A stretch of DNA of 64,000 bases, from NCBI RefSeq assembly GCF_030698175.1, contig NZ_JAUYNT010000029.1, positions 372,001 through 436,000 of the forward strand, read 5' to 3'. Position 1 is the stretch's first letter, and every line of letters starts with the position of its first letter. Both the position numbers and the translations under genes were made by a program. Source of the DNA: Pseudomonas sp. Lineage in GTDB: Bacteria; Pseudomonadota; Gammaproteobacteria; Pseudomonadales; Pseudomonadaceae. Below the pieces are notes generated by a model. The model was not told the origin of the DNA, ran no database searches, and saw only the letters and a list, made by a program, of their open reading frames with translations. Below, piece after piece: positions 1-9,087 of this stretch.

Positions 1-17
1 ACATCATGCTATAGGCC

Positions 18-163
18 TAGCAGTCCGTTGAAAAACTACTGCGCTCGGCTATGCAGCGTTGAAATCAGCCTCAAAATGCTCATGTACAGCTCGTACACTG
101 CGCTTTTTCGGCTGGTTTCGCCTTGCCTAGCCGTCGCTCGCTACATTTTTCAACGGACTGCTA
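18..163 (+). repeat. Palindromic MITE-like element, copy A
   Basis: 146-bp element bounded by perfect 18-bp inverted repeats (TAGCAGTCCGTTGAAAAA at 18-35 and its reverse complement at 146-163). The two halves are imperfect inverted copies that meet near GTACAGCTCGTAC, so the whole element can fold into one long hairpin. It matches the copies at 38180, 49505 and 58087. There is no room for a transposase. The outer TA at each end would fit a TA target duplication as used by IS630/Tc1-type elements; that assignment is inference. One frame is open and runs into gloB, which makes a false N-terminal extension. Confidence 0.85.
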
Positions 164-198
164 AGATGCGCCATCACTTAAGCTTAGCGAACCTGGCC

Positions 199-975
199 AT
201 GATCGTAATTGATGCTCTGCCCGCCTTTACCGACAACTACCTGTGGCTGCTGCAAGAGCCACTGAGCAAACGCTGCGCCGTAGTTGATCCGGGTGATGCT
301 GCGCCGGTTTTGGCTTGGCTGGCGGCGCATCCCGACTGGCAATTAACTGACATTTTAATCACTCACCACCACCCCGACCACATTGGCGGCGTGCTGCAAT
401 TAAAAGCCCACTCTGGCGCCCGCGTGCTTGGCCCGGCCAAAGAAAGTATTCCAGGGCGCGATCTGGCGCTGCTTGAAGGCGATTGCATTGAGGTGCTCGG
501 CCTCGACTTTAAAGTGCTCGAAGTCCCCGGCCATACCCTCGGCCATATCGCCTATTACCATGCGGCCGAGGAGCCACTGCTGTTTTGTGGCGACACCTTA
601 TTTGCCGGCGGTTGTGGCCGGTTGTTTGAAGGCACACCGGCGCAAATGCACCACTCCCTGCAGCGCCTGGCGCAACTGCCGAGCAACACCCTGATTTACT
701 GCACCCATGAATACACCCTGAGCAACCTGCGCTTTGCCCAGGCCGTTGAGCCGCACAACCCCGAGATTGCCCAACGTTTAGCCAGCGTCACCGCCTTGCG
801 GGCCGAAGGACACACTACGCTGCCCTCCACCCTGGCGTTGGAGCATGCCACCAACCCTTTTTTACGCTGCCATGAAAACACCGTGAAACAACAAATCGAC
901 CAGCGGGACAATTGCCAGCACGCCAACGCAGAGGCCGTATTTGCCAGCTTGCGGGCGTGGAAAAACCACTTTTGA
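199..975 (+). CDS. gloB: Hydroxyacylglutathione hydrolase (glyoxalase II)
   Basis: 258-aa cytosolic metallo-beta-lactamase-fold thiolesterase that hydrolyses S-lactoylglutathione to D-lactate and glutathione, the second step of methylglyoxal detoxification. The metal motif THxHxDH is visible at about residues 55-61 (H56, H58, D60, H61), followed by the GHTLGH and CGDTLFAGGCGR segments of the family. Length is usual for GloB. The frame stays open upstream to 28, but that stretch is repeat copy A; the start at 199 gives the family N-terminus MIVIDALPAF. It is followed by mltD, as in other Pseudomonas. Confidence 0.95.
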   Translation: MIVIDALPAFTDNYLWLLQEPLSKRCAVVDPGDAAPVLAWLAAHPDWQLTDILITHHHPDHIGGVLQLKAHSGARVLGPAKESIPGRDLALLEGDCIEVLGLDFKVLEVPGHTLGHIAYYHAAEEPLLFCGDTLFAGGCGRLFEGTPAQMHHSLQRLAQLPSNTLIYCTHEYTLSNLRFAQAVEPHNPEIAQRLASVTALRAEGHTTLPSTLALEHATNPFLRCHENTVKQQIDQRDNCQHANAEAVFASLRAWKNHF

Positions 976-1073
976 GCCAGCCCAGCTCAAGCCGCGCCAA
1001 CCAGGATAGCTTGACCACCCCGGAGGCGATTCCTAGAATCGCCACACTTTCCGCGTGGACCACCCTCCTACTA

Positions 1074-2681
1074 ATGCCCAGTTCGACTCGCAAAACCATC
1101 GACCCAAAGGCATTTGCACGTAGCGGGCGGACACTCTGTGTGTGCATCGCACTGACCTTGGCCGGCTGCCAGGTGCAAGGCAACCGCCCTCCCAGTCCGC
1201 AAGTTGACAGCGACCATCAGGCGCTTGAACAGCCCATCAACTGGAGCGAAACCGCTAAACCGCAAGAGCCGACCGATGTTTGGGAGCGCATTCGCAGCGG
1301 TTACCAGTTACAGGACGAAATCGGCATCAACCCACGCATTGAGCGCCAGCGCCTGTGGTTTGCCAGCAATCCAGTGTCGGTTGAAAGGTCGAGCCAACGC
1401 GGCAGTCCCTATATTCATTATGTGGTCGAGCAACTCGATGAACGCAACATGCCCATGGAGTTGGCGCTGCTGCCAATAATTGAAAGCGCCTACAACCCAC
1501 TGGCCTATTCGCCCGCTAACGCCGCTGGTATCTGGCAGTTTATCCCGGCGACCGGACGCAGCTTTAATTTGCGCCAGACCAACTGGTATGACGGCCGTCG
1601 CGACATCATGGCCTCAACCCATGCTGCGATGAGTTACCTCACCCGCCTGCATGACATGTTCAACGGCGATTGGCTGCTCGCCTTGGCCGCGTATAACTCC
1701 GGCGAAGGCACTGTCAGCCGGGCCATTGAGCGCAACCAGAAGCTCGGTTTGCCGACCGATTACTGGAACCTGTCGCTGCCCAAAGAAACCCAAGACTACG
1801 TGCCAAAGTTGTTGGCCCTGTCGCAAGTGATCAACAGCCCGCAAGCCTATGGCATCGACCTCAACCCGATTGCCAATCAGCCTTACTTTGAAGTGGTGGA
1901 GTTCAAGCAACGCCTGCAGTTGTCCAGCGTTGCCGAAATGGCCCAGGTTGAAGAAGCGGAAATCATTCAGCTCAATCCGGCCTTCAAAAAAGGCGTAACC
2001 ATTGACGGCCCACAGCACGTATTGGTGCCCAGTGAAAAAGCCGAATTGCTTGCCGCGAACTTATTGCTGATGAAGCCCCAGGAGCAACTTGACTGGCGTC
2101 AGCACCGGGTTCGCAAAGGTGAAAACCTGGCCAGCATTGCCAATCGCTACAAAACCTCAACTGACAGCATCAAAGACCTCAACCAGTTGGCCAGCAATCA
2201 TCTAAAACCTGGGCAAGTACTGAGCATTGCCGTTGCGCCAGGGCAAACCTTTAGCCCGCAGCCAGAGCCTCGCGAACCACTCATAAACAAAACCCCACAG
2301 CGCTATGTGGTGCGCAAAGGCGACAGCCTGGACAGTATTGCCAAACAGCAGAAGGTTAAAATCCAGGAACTGCAGCGCTGGAATAAGTTGTCTAACAGCC
2401 GCCTAAAACTGGGGCAAGTCTTGGTTTTGCAGGAGAGCAAGAGCCCGGTGACCGCCGCACTCAAGAGCCTTGCCAGCAGCAAGAGCGCGAGTAAAACCAA
2501 CCTCTCGAGCAAAGCTGCCAACCGGCAAATGGTGACTTATTACAAGGTGCAACAGGGCGATTCGCTGTACCAGATCGCCAAGCGTTTTAAGGTCGATTTG
2601 CAGCAACTGCAAAACTGGAACCCCAGCACCACCCACGCCCTTAAGCTCGGCCAGACCCTGACCCTGTATACCGACAAATAA
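1074..2681 (+). CDS. mltD: Membrane-bound lytic murein transglycosylase D, lipoprotein
   Basis: 535-aa lipoprotein that cleaves peptidoglycan glycan strands. A signal peptide ends in the lipobox LAGC, so it should be lipidated and probably held in the outer membrane. The lysozyme-like SLT domain carries the catalytic glutamate in the ESAYNP motif (about residue 137) and the AAYNSGEG motif. Three C-terminal LysM repeats (about 342-385, 409-453 and 488-532) bind peptidoglycan. The frame is open back to 912, inside gloB; the start at 1074 was chosen because it places a normal lipoprotein signal, although its ribosome site is poor. Confidence 0.93.
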   Translation: MPSSTRKTIDPKAFARSGRTLCVCIALTLAGCQVQGNRPPSPQVDSDHQALEQPINWSETAKPQEPTDVWERIRSGYQLQDEIGINPRIERQRLWFASNPVSVERSSQRGSPYIHYVVEQLDERNMPMELALLPIIESAYNPLAYSPANAAGIWQFIPATGRSFNLRQTNWYDGRRDIMASTHAAMSYLTRLHDMFNGDWLLALAAYNSGEGTVSRAIERNQKLGLPTDYWNLSLPKETQDYVPKLLALSQVINSPQAYGIDLNPIANQPYFEVVEFKQRLQLSSVAEMAQVEEAEIIQLNPAFKKGVTIDGPQHVLVPSEKAELLAANLLLMKPQEQLDWRQHRVRKGENLASIANRYKTSTDSIKDLNQLASNHLKPGQVLSIAVAPGQTFSPQPEPREPLINKTPQRYVVRKGDSLDSIAKQQKVKIQELQRWNKLSNSRLKLGQVLVLQESKSPVTAALKSLASSKSASKTNLSSKAANRQMVTYYKVQQGDSLYQIAKRFKVDLQQLQNWNPSTTHALKLGQTLTLYTDK

Positions 2682-4127
2682 CTATTTGCGCTGGCTCAGC
2701 GCCTCGAGGCAGCGGCCAGTCAGCTCGGTAAAGCGCTTAAAGGCCACGAACTGTTCATGTTTAAGGGCGCGCCCGGATAGCCGGCAATCGGCATAAAGCA
2801 CGCCGATTTCACGTTTACCGGCCAGCAACGGCGCGATAAAAAACATGCCTGAACCGAGACTTTGCCGCATCGGCAAGGACACCAGGTCGTTAAAGTTATA
2901 GCTGGCCGGCACCCCCATCCAAATCGCCTCTTTATTGCGCAACACATAACTGAAGATATGCGGCTCGGCGTGCGGCTCAACCGGCAACTGAAAGTCGCTC
3001 AGCCAGGCTTGAGTGCCCTCGCCCGCCGCGCGTTTTACCCGAAAACGGGTTTGACCATCGGCCAGCACCGCCAACATCACCCGCTCCAGCCCCGCCCCCT
3101 GATGCAGGCCTTTGAGCAAAGTATCGAGTATCAGCCCAACATCGGCGCGGGCGGAAATCATCAAGCCAAGATCCTGTAAGGCTTGCTGCATCGTCTGTAG
3201 GTTAGGTTGCAGCAAGCGCGCTTTGCGCTGCTCGCGCTGGATGCGGATTTGCTCAGGATCGGTATTGGGAATCAACTGACACAGCTTGCTGGCACCAAAG
3301 GTGGCCGCGACCTTGACCGTTTCCTCGGCGCTGGCCAGCACTTGCTGCATGGCATCCTCAGTGGAAATATCGGTCAATACGGCAAATTGCTGCACCAGGT
3401 CTTCCATTTCTGGCGAGTCCCAACCGTCCAAGGCCACTTCGCTAATCCGCACCCCCAGATGCACCGCCAGCGCGGCGGGGGTCTTGGCGCTGCCAGGCTC
3501 ATGGGCCAGATTAGCCACCGAGCCAAGATTCCAGCTTTTGACCAAACCTTGGGTCAACTGACTAAAACTGGTGCCTAAGACTTTCAGCACCGCCGCGCTG
3601 ACATCCACGCCAGGCTCAGCCAAGGCATCACCTAACTCATCCGCCTGAGCACCACCGCAACCCCAAAACGCCAACTCGCCCAGATGATGCAAGAGGGCTG
3701 CGATAAACACCTCTTCCTGATTTTTCGACATCAGGTAACCGGCGACATTGCGCGCCTGCACGGCGGCGTGAAAAGAGCGGGCCAATAATTCTGGCAGCTG
3801 ATAACGCGGTGCGCGGCTAAGCAAACCATCAATCAAACTGACCGACAGACTGATCAGACGAATACTCTCAAAACCGGTCAGCACTATGGCCCGCGAAATG
3901 GTCCGAATGTTTTCTTTGGCCGGATTGTAATAAACGCTATTGGCCACCCGCAGCACCTTGGAAGTCAGGGAGGCATCGCGCAGCAACACATCGGCCAATT
4001 GCTGCACCGAGGCGCTGTCGTTTTCGGCCATGCGCTGTAAATCCACTACCACCGCCGCCAGCGCCGGCAAATCGGAGTCGTTTAAACGCTCCAGCCATGC
4101 CTGTAAACCATAACTTCCTTGCTCCAC
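2682..4127 (-). CDS. HDOD domain and GAF domain signalling protein
   Basis: Cytosolic protein with an N-terminal HDOD domain (about residues 10-210, including HHLGELAFWGC) and a C-terminal GAF-like domain (about 310-480). HDOD proteins are signalling or scaffold factors without the HD phosphohydrolase residues, and the ligand here is unknown. A GTG start at 4127 (481 aa) was chosen because GAGGG lies 7 nt upstream; the frame continues to 4262 but would overlap the divergent promoter region of nppA1. The stop codon abuts that of convergent mltD with no gap. Confidence 0.8.
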   Translation of the reverse strand: MEQGSYGLQAWLERLNDSDLPALAAVVVDLQRMAENDSASVQQLADVLLRDASLTSKVLRVANSVYYNPAKENIRTISRAIVLTGFESIRLISLSVSLIDGLLSRAPRYQLPELLARSFHAAVQARNVAGYLMSKNQEEVFIAALLHHLGELAFWGCGGAQADELGDALAEPGVDVSAAVLKVLGTSFSQLTQGLVKSWNLGSVANLAHEPGSAKTPAALAVHLGVRISEVALDGWDSPEMEDLVQQFAVLTDISTEDAMQQVLASAEETVKVAATFGASKLCQLIPNTDPEQIRIQREQRKARLLQPNLQTMQQALQDLGLMISARADVGLILDTLLKGLHQGAGLERVMLAVLADGQTRFRVKRAAGEGTQAWLSDFQLPVEPHAEPHIFSYVLRNKEAIWMGVPASYNFNDLVSLPMRQSLGSGMFFIAPLLAGKREIGVLYADCRLSGRALKHEQFVAFKRFTELTGRCLEALSQRK

Positions 4128-4250
4128 CAGAGAACCCTCAGTTGTTTTGCTCAGTGTAGTCAAAATGATGGCACCGCCAGCCAAACAGCCAGTCTTTTTC
4201 CTGTTGATACAAGCTGTTACTGTAAGGTTCAAGAAGCTCAAAAACCTGCC

Positions 4251-6167
4251 ATGGATCGCCATTTGCGCCTAATGCGCCCCCTCCTGTTAACCAGCTTGCT
4301 GAGCAATTGTTGCGTCGCGCACAACCGCGCAGCCAGGCGCGCGATCAACTGCCTGCTGCTAACTGTCTTATTGATGAGCGGCAGCGCGCAGGCCAGCATC
4401 AGCCAAAATCATGGCTATGCGCAATTTGGCGAACTCAAATACCCCGAATCCTTTACTCACTTTGACTGGGTCAATCCCAGCGCCCCAAAAGGCGGCACTG
4501 TGCGGCTGATGGCGTCCGGCACCTTCGATACCCTCAACCCCTATACCTTTAAAGGCAGCAGCCCCATCTCAACACCGGGCTACTGGCAATACGGGGTGAG
4601 TGAATTCAATGAGCCGCTGATGGTGGGGACTGGCCAATATGACCCCTCTGGAGATGAGCCCTCCTCCAGCTATGGCCTGATTGCCCAGTCGCTGGAATAC
4701 GGCCCAGACCGTAGCTGGGTGGTGTTTAACCTGCGCCCGGAAGCGGTGTTTCATGACGGTGTGCCCATCACCGCCTATGACGTGGCCTTCTCTTATCGGC
4801 TGCTGATCAAGCAGGGGCATCCGCGATACCGGACCAATCTGCAAGAGGTCAAACGCGTCGACATTCTCGACCGCCAGCGCATTCGCTTCGTCTTCAAGCA
4901 AGCCAACAATCCGCTGCTGATTCTGCACCTTGGTGAGTTGCCGGTTTTGCCGCAGCACTACTGGAAGAATCGCGATTTTAAAGCCACCACCTTCGAGCCA
5001 CCGCTGGGCAGCGGCCCGTATCGCATCACCCAGGTAATTCCTGGGCAGCGCCTGGTATTTACCCACGTGAAAAACTGGTGGGGCGCAAACCTGCCGGTCA
5101 ACCGTGGCAAGTACAACTTTGCGCGAGTCGAGGTCGAGTTTTATCGCGACAGCAATGTCGCCTTCGAGGCCTTTAAAGCCGGTGAATTCGATTTTTATAT
5201 CGAACATCAGGCGAAAAACTGGAGCAGTGGTTATCAGTTTCCGGCGGTAGCCCGGGGGGACATTATCCGCGCCGAAATCCCCCACCAAATCCCGGCACAA
5301 ACCCAAGCGTTGATGATGAACCAGCGCCGCCCCGCCTTTGCCCAGCGTCACGTGCGCCAAGCGCTGGGCTTGTTATTTGACTTTGAGTGGACCAATCGCA
5401 CGCTGTTTAACGATGCCTATCTGCGCGCCAGCAGCTACTACCCCAACAGTGACTTTGCCGCCACCGGCAAACCCGAAGGGCGCGAGTGGTTGCTGCTGGC
5501 CCCCTATCGTGAACGATTACCCAAGGCGCTGTTTACCCATCCCTTTAGCATGCCGCAAACCAGCGGCAATGGCATTCCACGGGAAACTTTGCGCAGCGCT
5601 CTGCGTCTATTTAAAGCCGCCGGATGGACGCTTTCCGGCCAACGCCTGCTAAACGCCCGTGGCGAGCCGCTGCGTTTTGAGATTTTGCTGGTTAATCCCA
5701 ATCTGGAGCGGATCTTTCAACCCTATGCCGAGAACCTTGCGCGCATTGGTATCGAGGTCAACCTGCGCACGGTTGACCCGGCCCAGTACAAACAACGCCT
5801 GGATCAATATGACTTCGATATGATTCTAACCACCCTGCCGCAAAGCCTTAGCCCTGGTCTTGAGCAGCGGCTGTACTTTCACTCAAGCCAGGTCAACATC
5901 AAGGGTGGCAAAAATTATGCGGGCATCAACAACCCAGTGGTCGATGCACTGCTCGACAAACTACTGGTCGCTCACAGCCGCGATGAACAAGTCGCCAGCA
6001 CCCGTGCCCTCGACCGGGTGCTGCTGTGGCAGCATTACAGCATTCCCAATTGGTACCTGAATAAGCACCGGCTTGCCTACCGCAAGCGTTTTAGTTTTTT
6101 ATCCACGCCGCCCTACACCTTAGGGCTGCGTGCCTGGTGGCTAACGCCTTCGGAGAACCGGTTATGA
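4251..6167 (+). CDS. nppA1: Periplasmic peptide/nucleoside-peptide binding protein (NppA1/YejA family)
   Basis: About 638-aa SBP_bac_5 family extracellular solute-binding protein with an N-terminal signal segment (INCLLLTVLLMSGSAQA then SISQ). It is the first gene of a five-gene ABC import operon. The order, with two binding proteins followed by two permeases and a fused ATPase ahead of fabI, matches the P. aeruginosa nppA1A2BCD system, reported to import peptidyl nucleoside antibiotics and related peptides. The start is uncertain (4251, 4272 or 4374 are in frame). The stop overlaps the nppA2 start by 4 nt (ATGA). Confidence 0.85.
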   Translation: MDRHLRLMRPLLLTSLLSNCCVAHNRAARRAINCLLLTVLLMSGSAQASISQNHGYAQFGELKYPESFTHFDWVNPSAPKGGTVRLMASGTFDTLNPYTFKGSSPISTPGYWQYGVSEFNEPLMVGTGQYDPSGDEPSSSYGLIAQSLEYGPDRSWVVFNLRPEAVFHDGVPITAYDVAFSYRLLIKQGHPRYRTNLQEVKRVDILDRQRIRFVFKQANNPLLILHLGELPVLPQHYWKNRDFKATTFEPPLGSGPYRITQVIPGQRLVFTHVKNWWGANLPVNRGKYNFARVEVEFYRDSNVAFEAFKAGEFDFYIEHQAKNWSSGYQFPAVARGDIIRAEIPHQIPAQTQALMMNQRRPAFAQRHVRQALGLLFDFEWTNRTLFNDAYLRASSYYPNSDFAATGKPEGREWLLLAPYRERLPKALFTHPFSMPQTSGNGIPRETLRSALRLFKAAGWTLSGQRLLNARGEPLRFEILLVNPNLERIFQPYAENLARIGIEVNLRTVDPAQYKQRLDQYDFDMILTTLPQSLSPGLEQRLYFHSSQVNIKGGKNYAGINNPVVDALLDKLLVAHSRDEQVASTRALDRVLLWQHYSIPNWYLNKHRLAYRKRFSFLSTPPYTLGLRAWWLTPSENRL

Positions 6168-7999
6168 CGCTTCCTCTACGCACGTTGCTAGTGCGCACCG
6201 CCAGCCTGCTGGCCATGGTCAGTTGCTTGGCCCAGGCTGCCGGCCAGCATGCCATCACCCTCTACGGCGAGCCGCCCAAATACCCGAGCAACTTTAACCA
6301 CTTCGAGTTTGTAAACCCGGATGCGCCCAAGGGCGGCACTTTGCGCCAATCCGGCCTGGGGGGGTTTGACAGCCTTAATCCCTTTATCAACAAAGGCGTG
6401 GCCGCCGACGACATCGGCCTGATTTACGACACCCTGACTCGCCATAGTCTGGATGAGCCCTTTACCGAGTACGGCCTGCTGGCCGGTAAAATCGAGGTGG
6501 CGCCGGACAAAACCTGGGTGCGTTTTTATCTGCGCCCAGAGGCGCGGTTCAGTGACGGCCAACCAGTTACCGCCGCCGACGTGGTGTTTAGCTTTGAAAC
6601 CCTGATGAAAGATGGCGCACCGCAGTACAAGGGCTACTACGCCGATGTCGCCAAAGCCACCGCCGAAGACCCACTGCGGGTGCGCTTTGATTTCAAACGC
6701 AGCAACAACCGCGAACTGCCGTTGATCCTCGGCCAATTGGCCGTGCTGCCCAAGCACTGGTGGGCCAACCGCGACTTCACCAAAGGCAATCTGGAGATCC
6801 CGGTGGGCAGCGGCCCCTATCGGGTGGCCAAAGTGGAGCCTGGGCGCAGCATCAGTTATGAGCGGGTTAAGGACTGGTGGGGCAAAGACCTGCCGGTCAA
6901 CCGCGGCTTTTACAACTTCGACAACCTGGTCATCGACTACTACCGCGACAGCAGCGTGGCCCTGGAAGCCCTGAAGGCTGGGCAGTTTGATTTTTGGTTG
7001 GAGATCAGTGCCAAGAACTGGGCCACGGCCTATAACACCCCGGCGGTGAATGACGGTCGCCTGCTCAAGGAGCAAATCCTCAACCTTAATCCCACCGGCA
7101 TGCAGGGCTTTGTCTTCAATATTCGTCGGCCGATTTTTCAAGACCGCCGCGTGCGCGAGGCGCTGAGTCTGCTACTGGACTTCGAATGGACCAACAAGCA
7201 ACTGTTTAACGGCGCCTACACCCGTACCCGCAGCTACTTCGAAAACTCCGAGCTGGCCGCCAATGGTCTGCCGACTGGCGATGAACTGAAAATCCTCGAG
7301 CCATTGCGCGACAAACTCAATCCGCAATTATTCACCCAAGCCTTTAGCCTGCCGACCAGCGATGCCAGCGGCATCATTCGCGACCAGCAGCGGCGCGCTT
7401 ACCAATTGCTGCAAGAAGCCGGCTGGAAAATTGTCGATGACCATATGGTCGACGCCAGCGGCAAACCGGTGAAGTTTGAATTCTTGCTCGCCCAGATCGA
7501 TTTCGAACGAGTGCTGCTGCCGTTCAAACGCAACCTGGCCGACCTCGGCATCGAGCTGGAAATTCGCCGGGTCGATGTGTCGCAGTACATCACCCGCCTG
7601 CGTTCGCGCGACTACGACCTGATAGTCGGCGGCTTCGGCCAGTCCAACTCCCCCGGCAATGAGCAGCGCGAGTATTGGCACTCCTCCAGCGCCGACAAAC
7701 CCGGCAGCCGCAATTTTATTGGCCTGCAAGATCAGGCCATCGACAGCCTGGTCGAGGGCCTGATTAATGCCGACTCCCGGCAAAACCTGATTGACCACAG
7801 CAAAGCCCTCGACCGCGCCCTGCAGTGGGGTTACTACGTGATCCCCAACTGGCATATCAAAACCTGGCGAGTGGCTTACTGGAGCCACTTTGAGCACCCC
7901 AAGGTAACGCCCCTGTATGACCTTGGCCTGATGACCTGGTGGGCGAAGCCGACTGCCGAGCCGGCGCCAGCGGCTCAATCTGCAAGCACGGAGCAATAA
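6164..7999 (+). CDS. nppA2: Periplasmic peptide/nucleoside-peptide binding protein, second paralog (NppA2/YejA family)
   Basis: 611-aa SBP_bac_5 protein with signal peptide (LLAMVSCLAQAAG). It is clearly a paralog of the upstream gene: both share KYP-S-F-HF--VNP-APKGGT near the N-terminus, the GSGPYR block and the FDFEWTN-type block. ATG 6164 is preceded by GGAG and overlaps the nppA1 stop, so the two are translationally coupled. Two binding proteins for one permease suggests overlapping but distinct ligands; this is inference. Confidence 0.87.
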   Translation: MTLPLRTLLVRTASLLAMVSCLAQAAGQHAITLYGEPPKYPSNFNHFEFVNPDAPKGGTLRQSGLGGFDSLNPFINKGVAADDIGLIYDTLTRHSLDEPFTEYGLLAGKIEVAPDKTWVRFYLRPEARFSDGQPVTAADVVFSFETLMKDGAPQYKGYYADVAKATAEDPLRVRFDFKRSNNRELPLILGQLAVLPKHWWANRDFTKGNLEIPVGSGPYRVAKVEPGRSISYERVKDWWGKDLPVNRGFYNFDNLVIDYYRDSSVALEALKAGQFDFWLEISAKNWATAYNTPAVNDGRLLKEQILNLNPTGMQGFVFNIRRPIFQDRRVREALSLLLDFEWTNKQLFNGAYTRTRSYFENSELAANGLPTGDELKILEPLRDKLNPQLFTQAFSLPTSDASGIIRDQQRRAYQLLQEAGWKIVDDHMVDASGKPVKFEFLLAQIDFERVLLPFKRNLADLGIELEIRRVDVSQYITRLRSRDYDLIVGGFGQSNSPGNEQREYWHSSSADKPGSRNFIGLQDQAIDSLVEGLINADSRQNLIDHSKALDRALQWGYYVIPNWHIKTWRVAYWSHFEHPKVTPLYDLGLMTWWAKPTAEPAPAAQSASTEQ

Positions 8000-8000
8000 G

Positions 8001-9086
8001 ATGCTGACCTATATTGTTCGTCGTTTGCTGCTGATCATCCCCACTCTATTTGGCATTTTGCTGATCAATTTTCTGATCGTCCAAGCCGCACCCGGCGGCC
8101 CGGTCGAGCAGATGATCGCCAAGCTCGAAGGCTTTGAAGCTGCGGCCGGTGGTGCCACTGGGCGCATCTCCGGCGGCGGCTCCGAGGTCGCCGTGGGCGG
8201 TTCCAACTACCGCGGCGCACAGGGCCTGGACCCTGAGCTGATCAGCGAAATCGAGCACATGTACGGCTTCGATAAACCGGCCACCGAGCGCTTCTGGCTG
8301 ATGCTGGTGAACTACCTGCACCTGGACTTTGGCGAAAGCTTTTTCCGCGATGCTAAGGTCACCGACCTGATAATCGAGAAGATGCCGGTGTCGATCTCCC
8401 TGGGACTGTGGAGCGCGTTAATCACCTACCTGATTTCCATCCCCCTGGGGATTGCCAAGGCCACCCGCCACAACAGCACTTTCGATATCTGGACCAGCTC
8501 GGCGATCATCATCGGCTACGCGATTCCCGGTTTTCTGTTCGCCATCTTGTTGATCGTGGTGTTTGCCGGCGGCAGTTACTTTGACTGGTTCCCGCTGCGC
8601 GGCCTGACCTCCAACAACTTCGATGAACTGAGCCTGCTGGGCAAAATTGGCGACTACTTTTGGCACCTGGCGCTGCCGGTCACCGCCCTGGTAATTGGCA
8701 ACTTCGCGACCCTGACCTTCCTGACCAAAAACAGCTTTCTCGATGAGATCAACAAGCAATACGTGGTCACCGCCCGCGCCAAAGGCCTGACCGAAAACGC
8801 CGTGCTGTACGGGCATATTTTCCGCAATGCGATGCTGCTGGTGATCGCCGGATTGCCGGCGGCGATGCTGGGGATTTTCTTTACCGGCTCGATGCTGATC
8901 GAGGTGATCTTTTCCCTCGACGGCCTCGGCCTGCTGGGTTTCGAGTCGATCGTCAACCGCGACTATCCGGTGGTGTTTGGCACTTTGTTTATCTTCTCCC
9001 TGTTCGGCTTAATCATGAAACTGATCAGCGACATCACCTATACCCTGGTCGATCCGCGCATCGACTTCAGCAGCCGGGAGAATTGA
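8001..9086 (+). CDS. nppB: ABC transporter inner-membrane permease (NppB/YejB family)
   Basis: 361-aa permease of the DppB/YejB type with an N-terminal membrane anchor (YIVRRLLLIIPTLFGILLINFLIV), a long periplasmic loop with a Gly/Ala-rich insert, and a BPD_transp_1 domain containing the EAA-type cytoplasmic loop (VTARAKGLTENAVLYGHIFRNA, split here by family alignment). It starts one base after the nppA2 stop. It forms the channel with NppC and is driven by NppD. Confidence 0.92.
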   Translation: MLTYIVRRLLLIIPTLFGILLINFLIVQAAPGGPVEQMIAKLEGFEAAAGGATGRISGGGSEVAVGGSNYRGAQGLDPELISEIEHMYGFDKPATERFWLMLVNYLHLDFGESFFRDAKVTDLIIEKMPVSISLGLWSALITYLISIPLGIAKATRHNSTFDIWTSSAIIIGYAIPGFLFAILLIVVFAGGSYFDWFPLRGLTSNNFDELSLLGKIGDYFWHLALPVTALVIGNFATLTFLTKNSFLDEINKQYVVTARAKGLTENAVLYGHIFRNAMLLVIAGLPAAMLGIFFTGSMLIEVIFSLDGLGLLGFESIVNRDYPVVFGTLFIFSLFGLIMKLISDITYTLVDPRIDFSSREN

Positions 9087-9087
9087 G

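Noticed and set aside
18..20. TAG at the left end of repeat copy A as a stop codon of a gene to the left
   Set aside because: The same frame already has a TAG at 12-14, so copy A does not supply a stop, unlike the other three copies.
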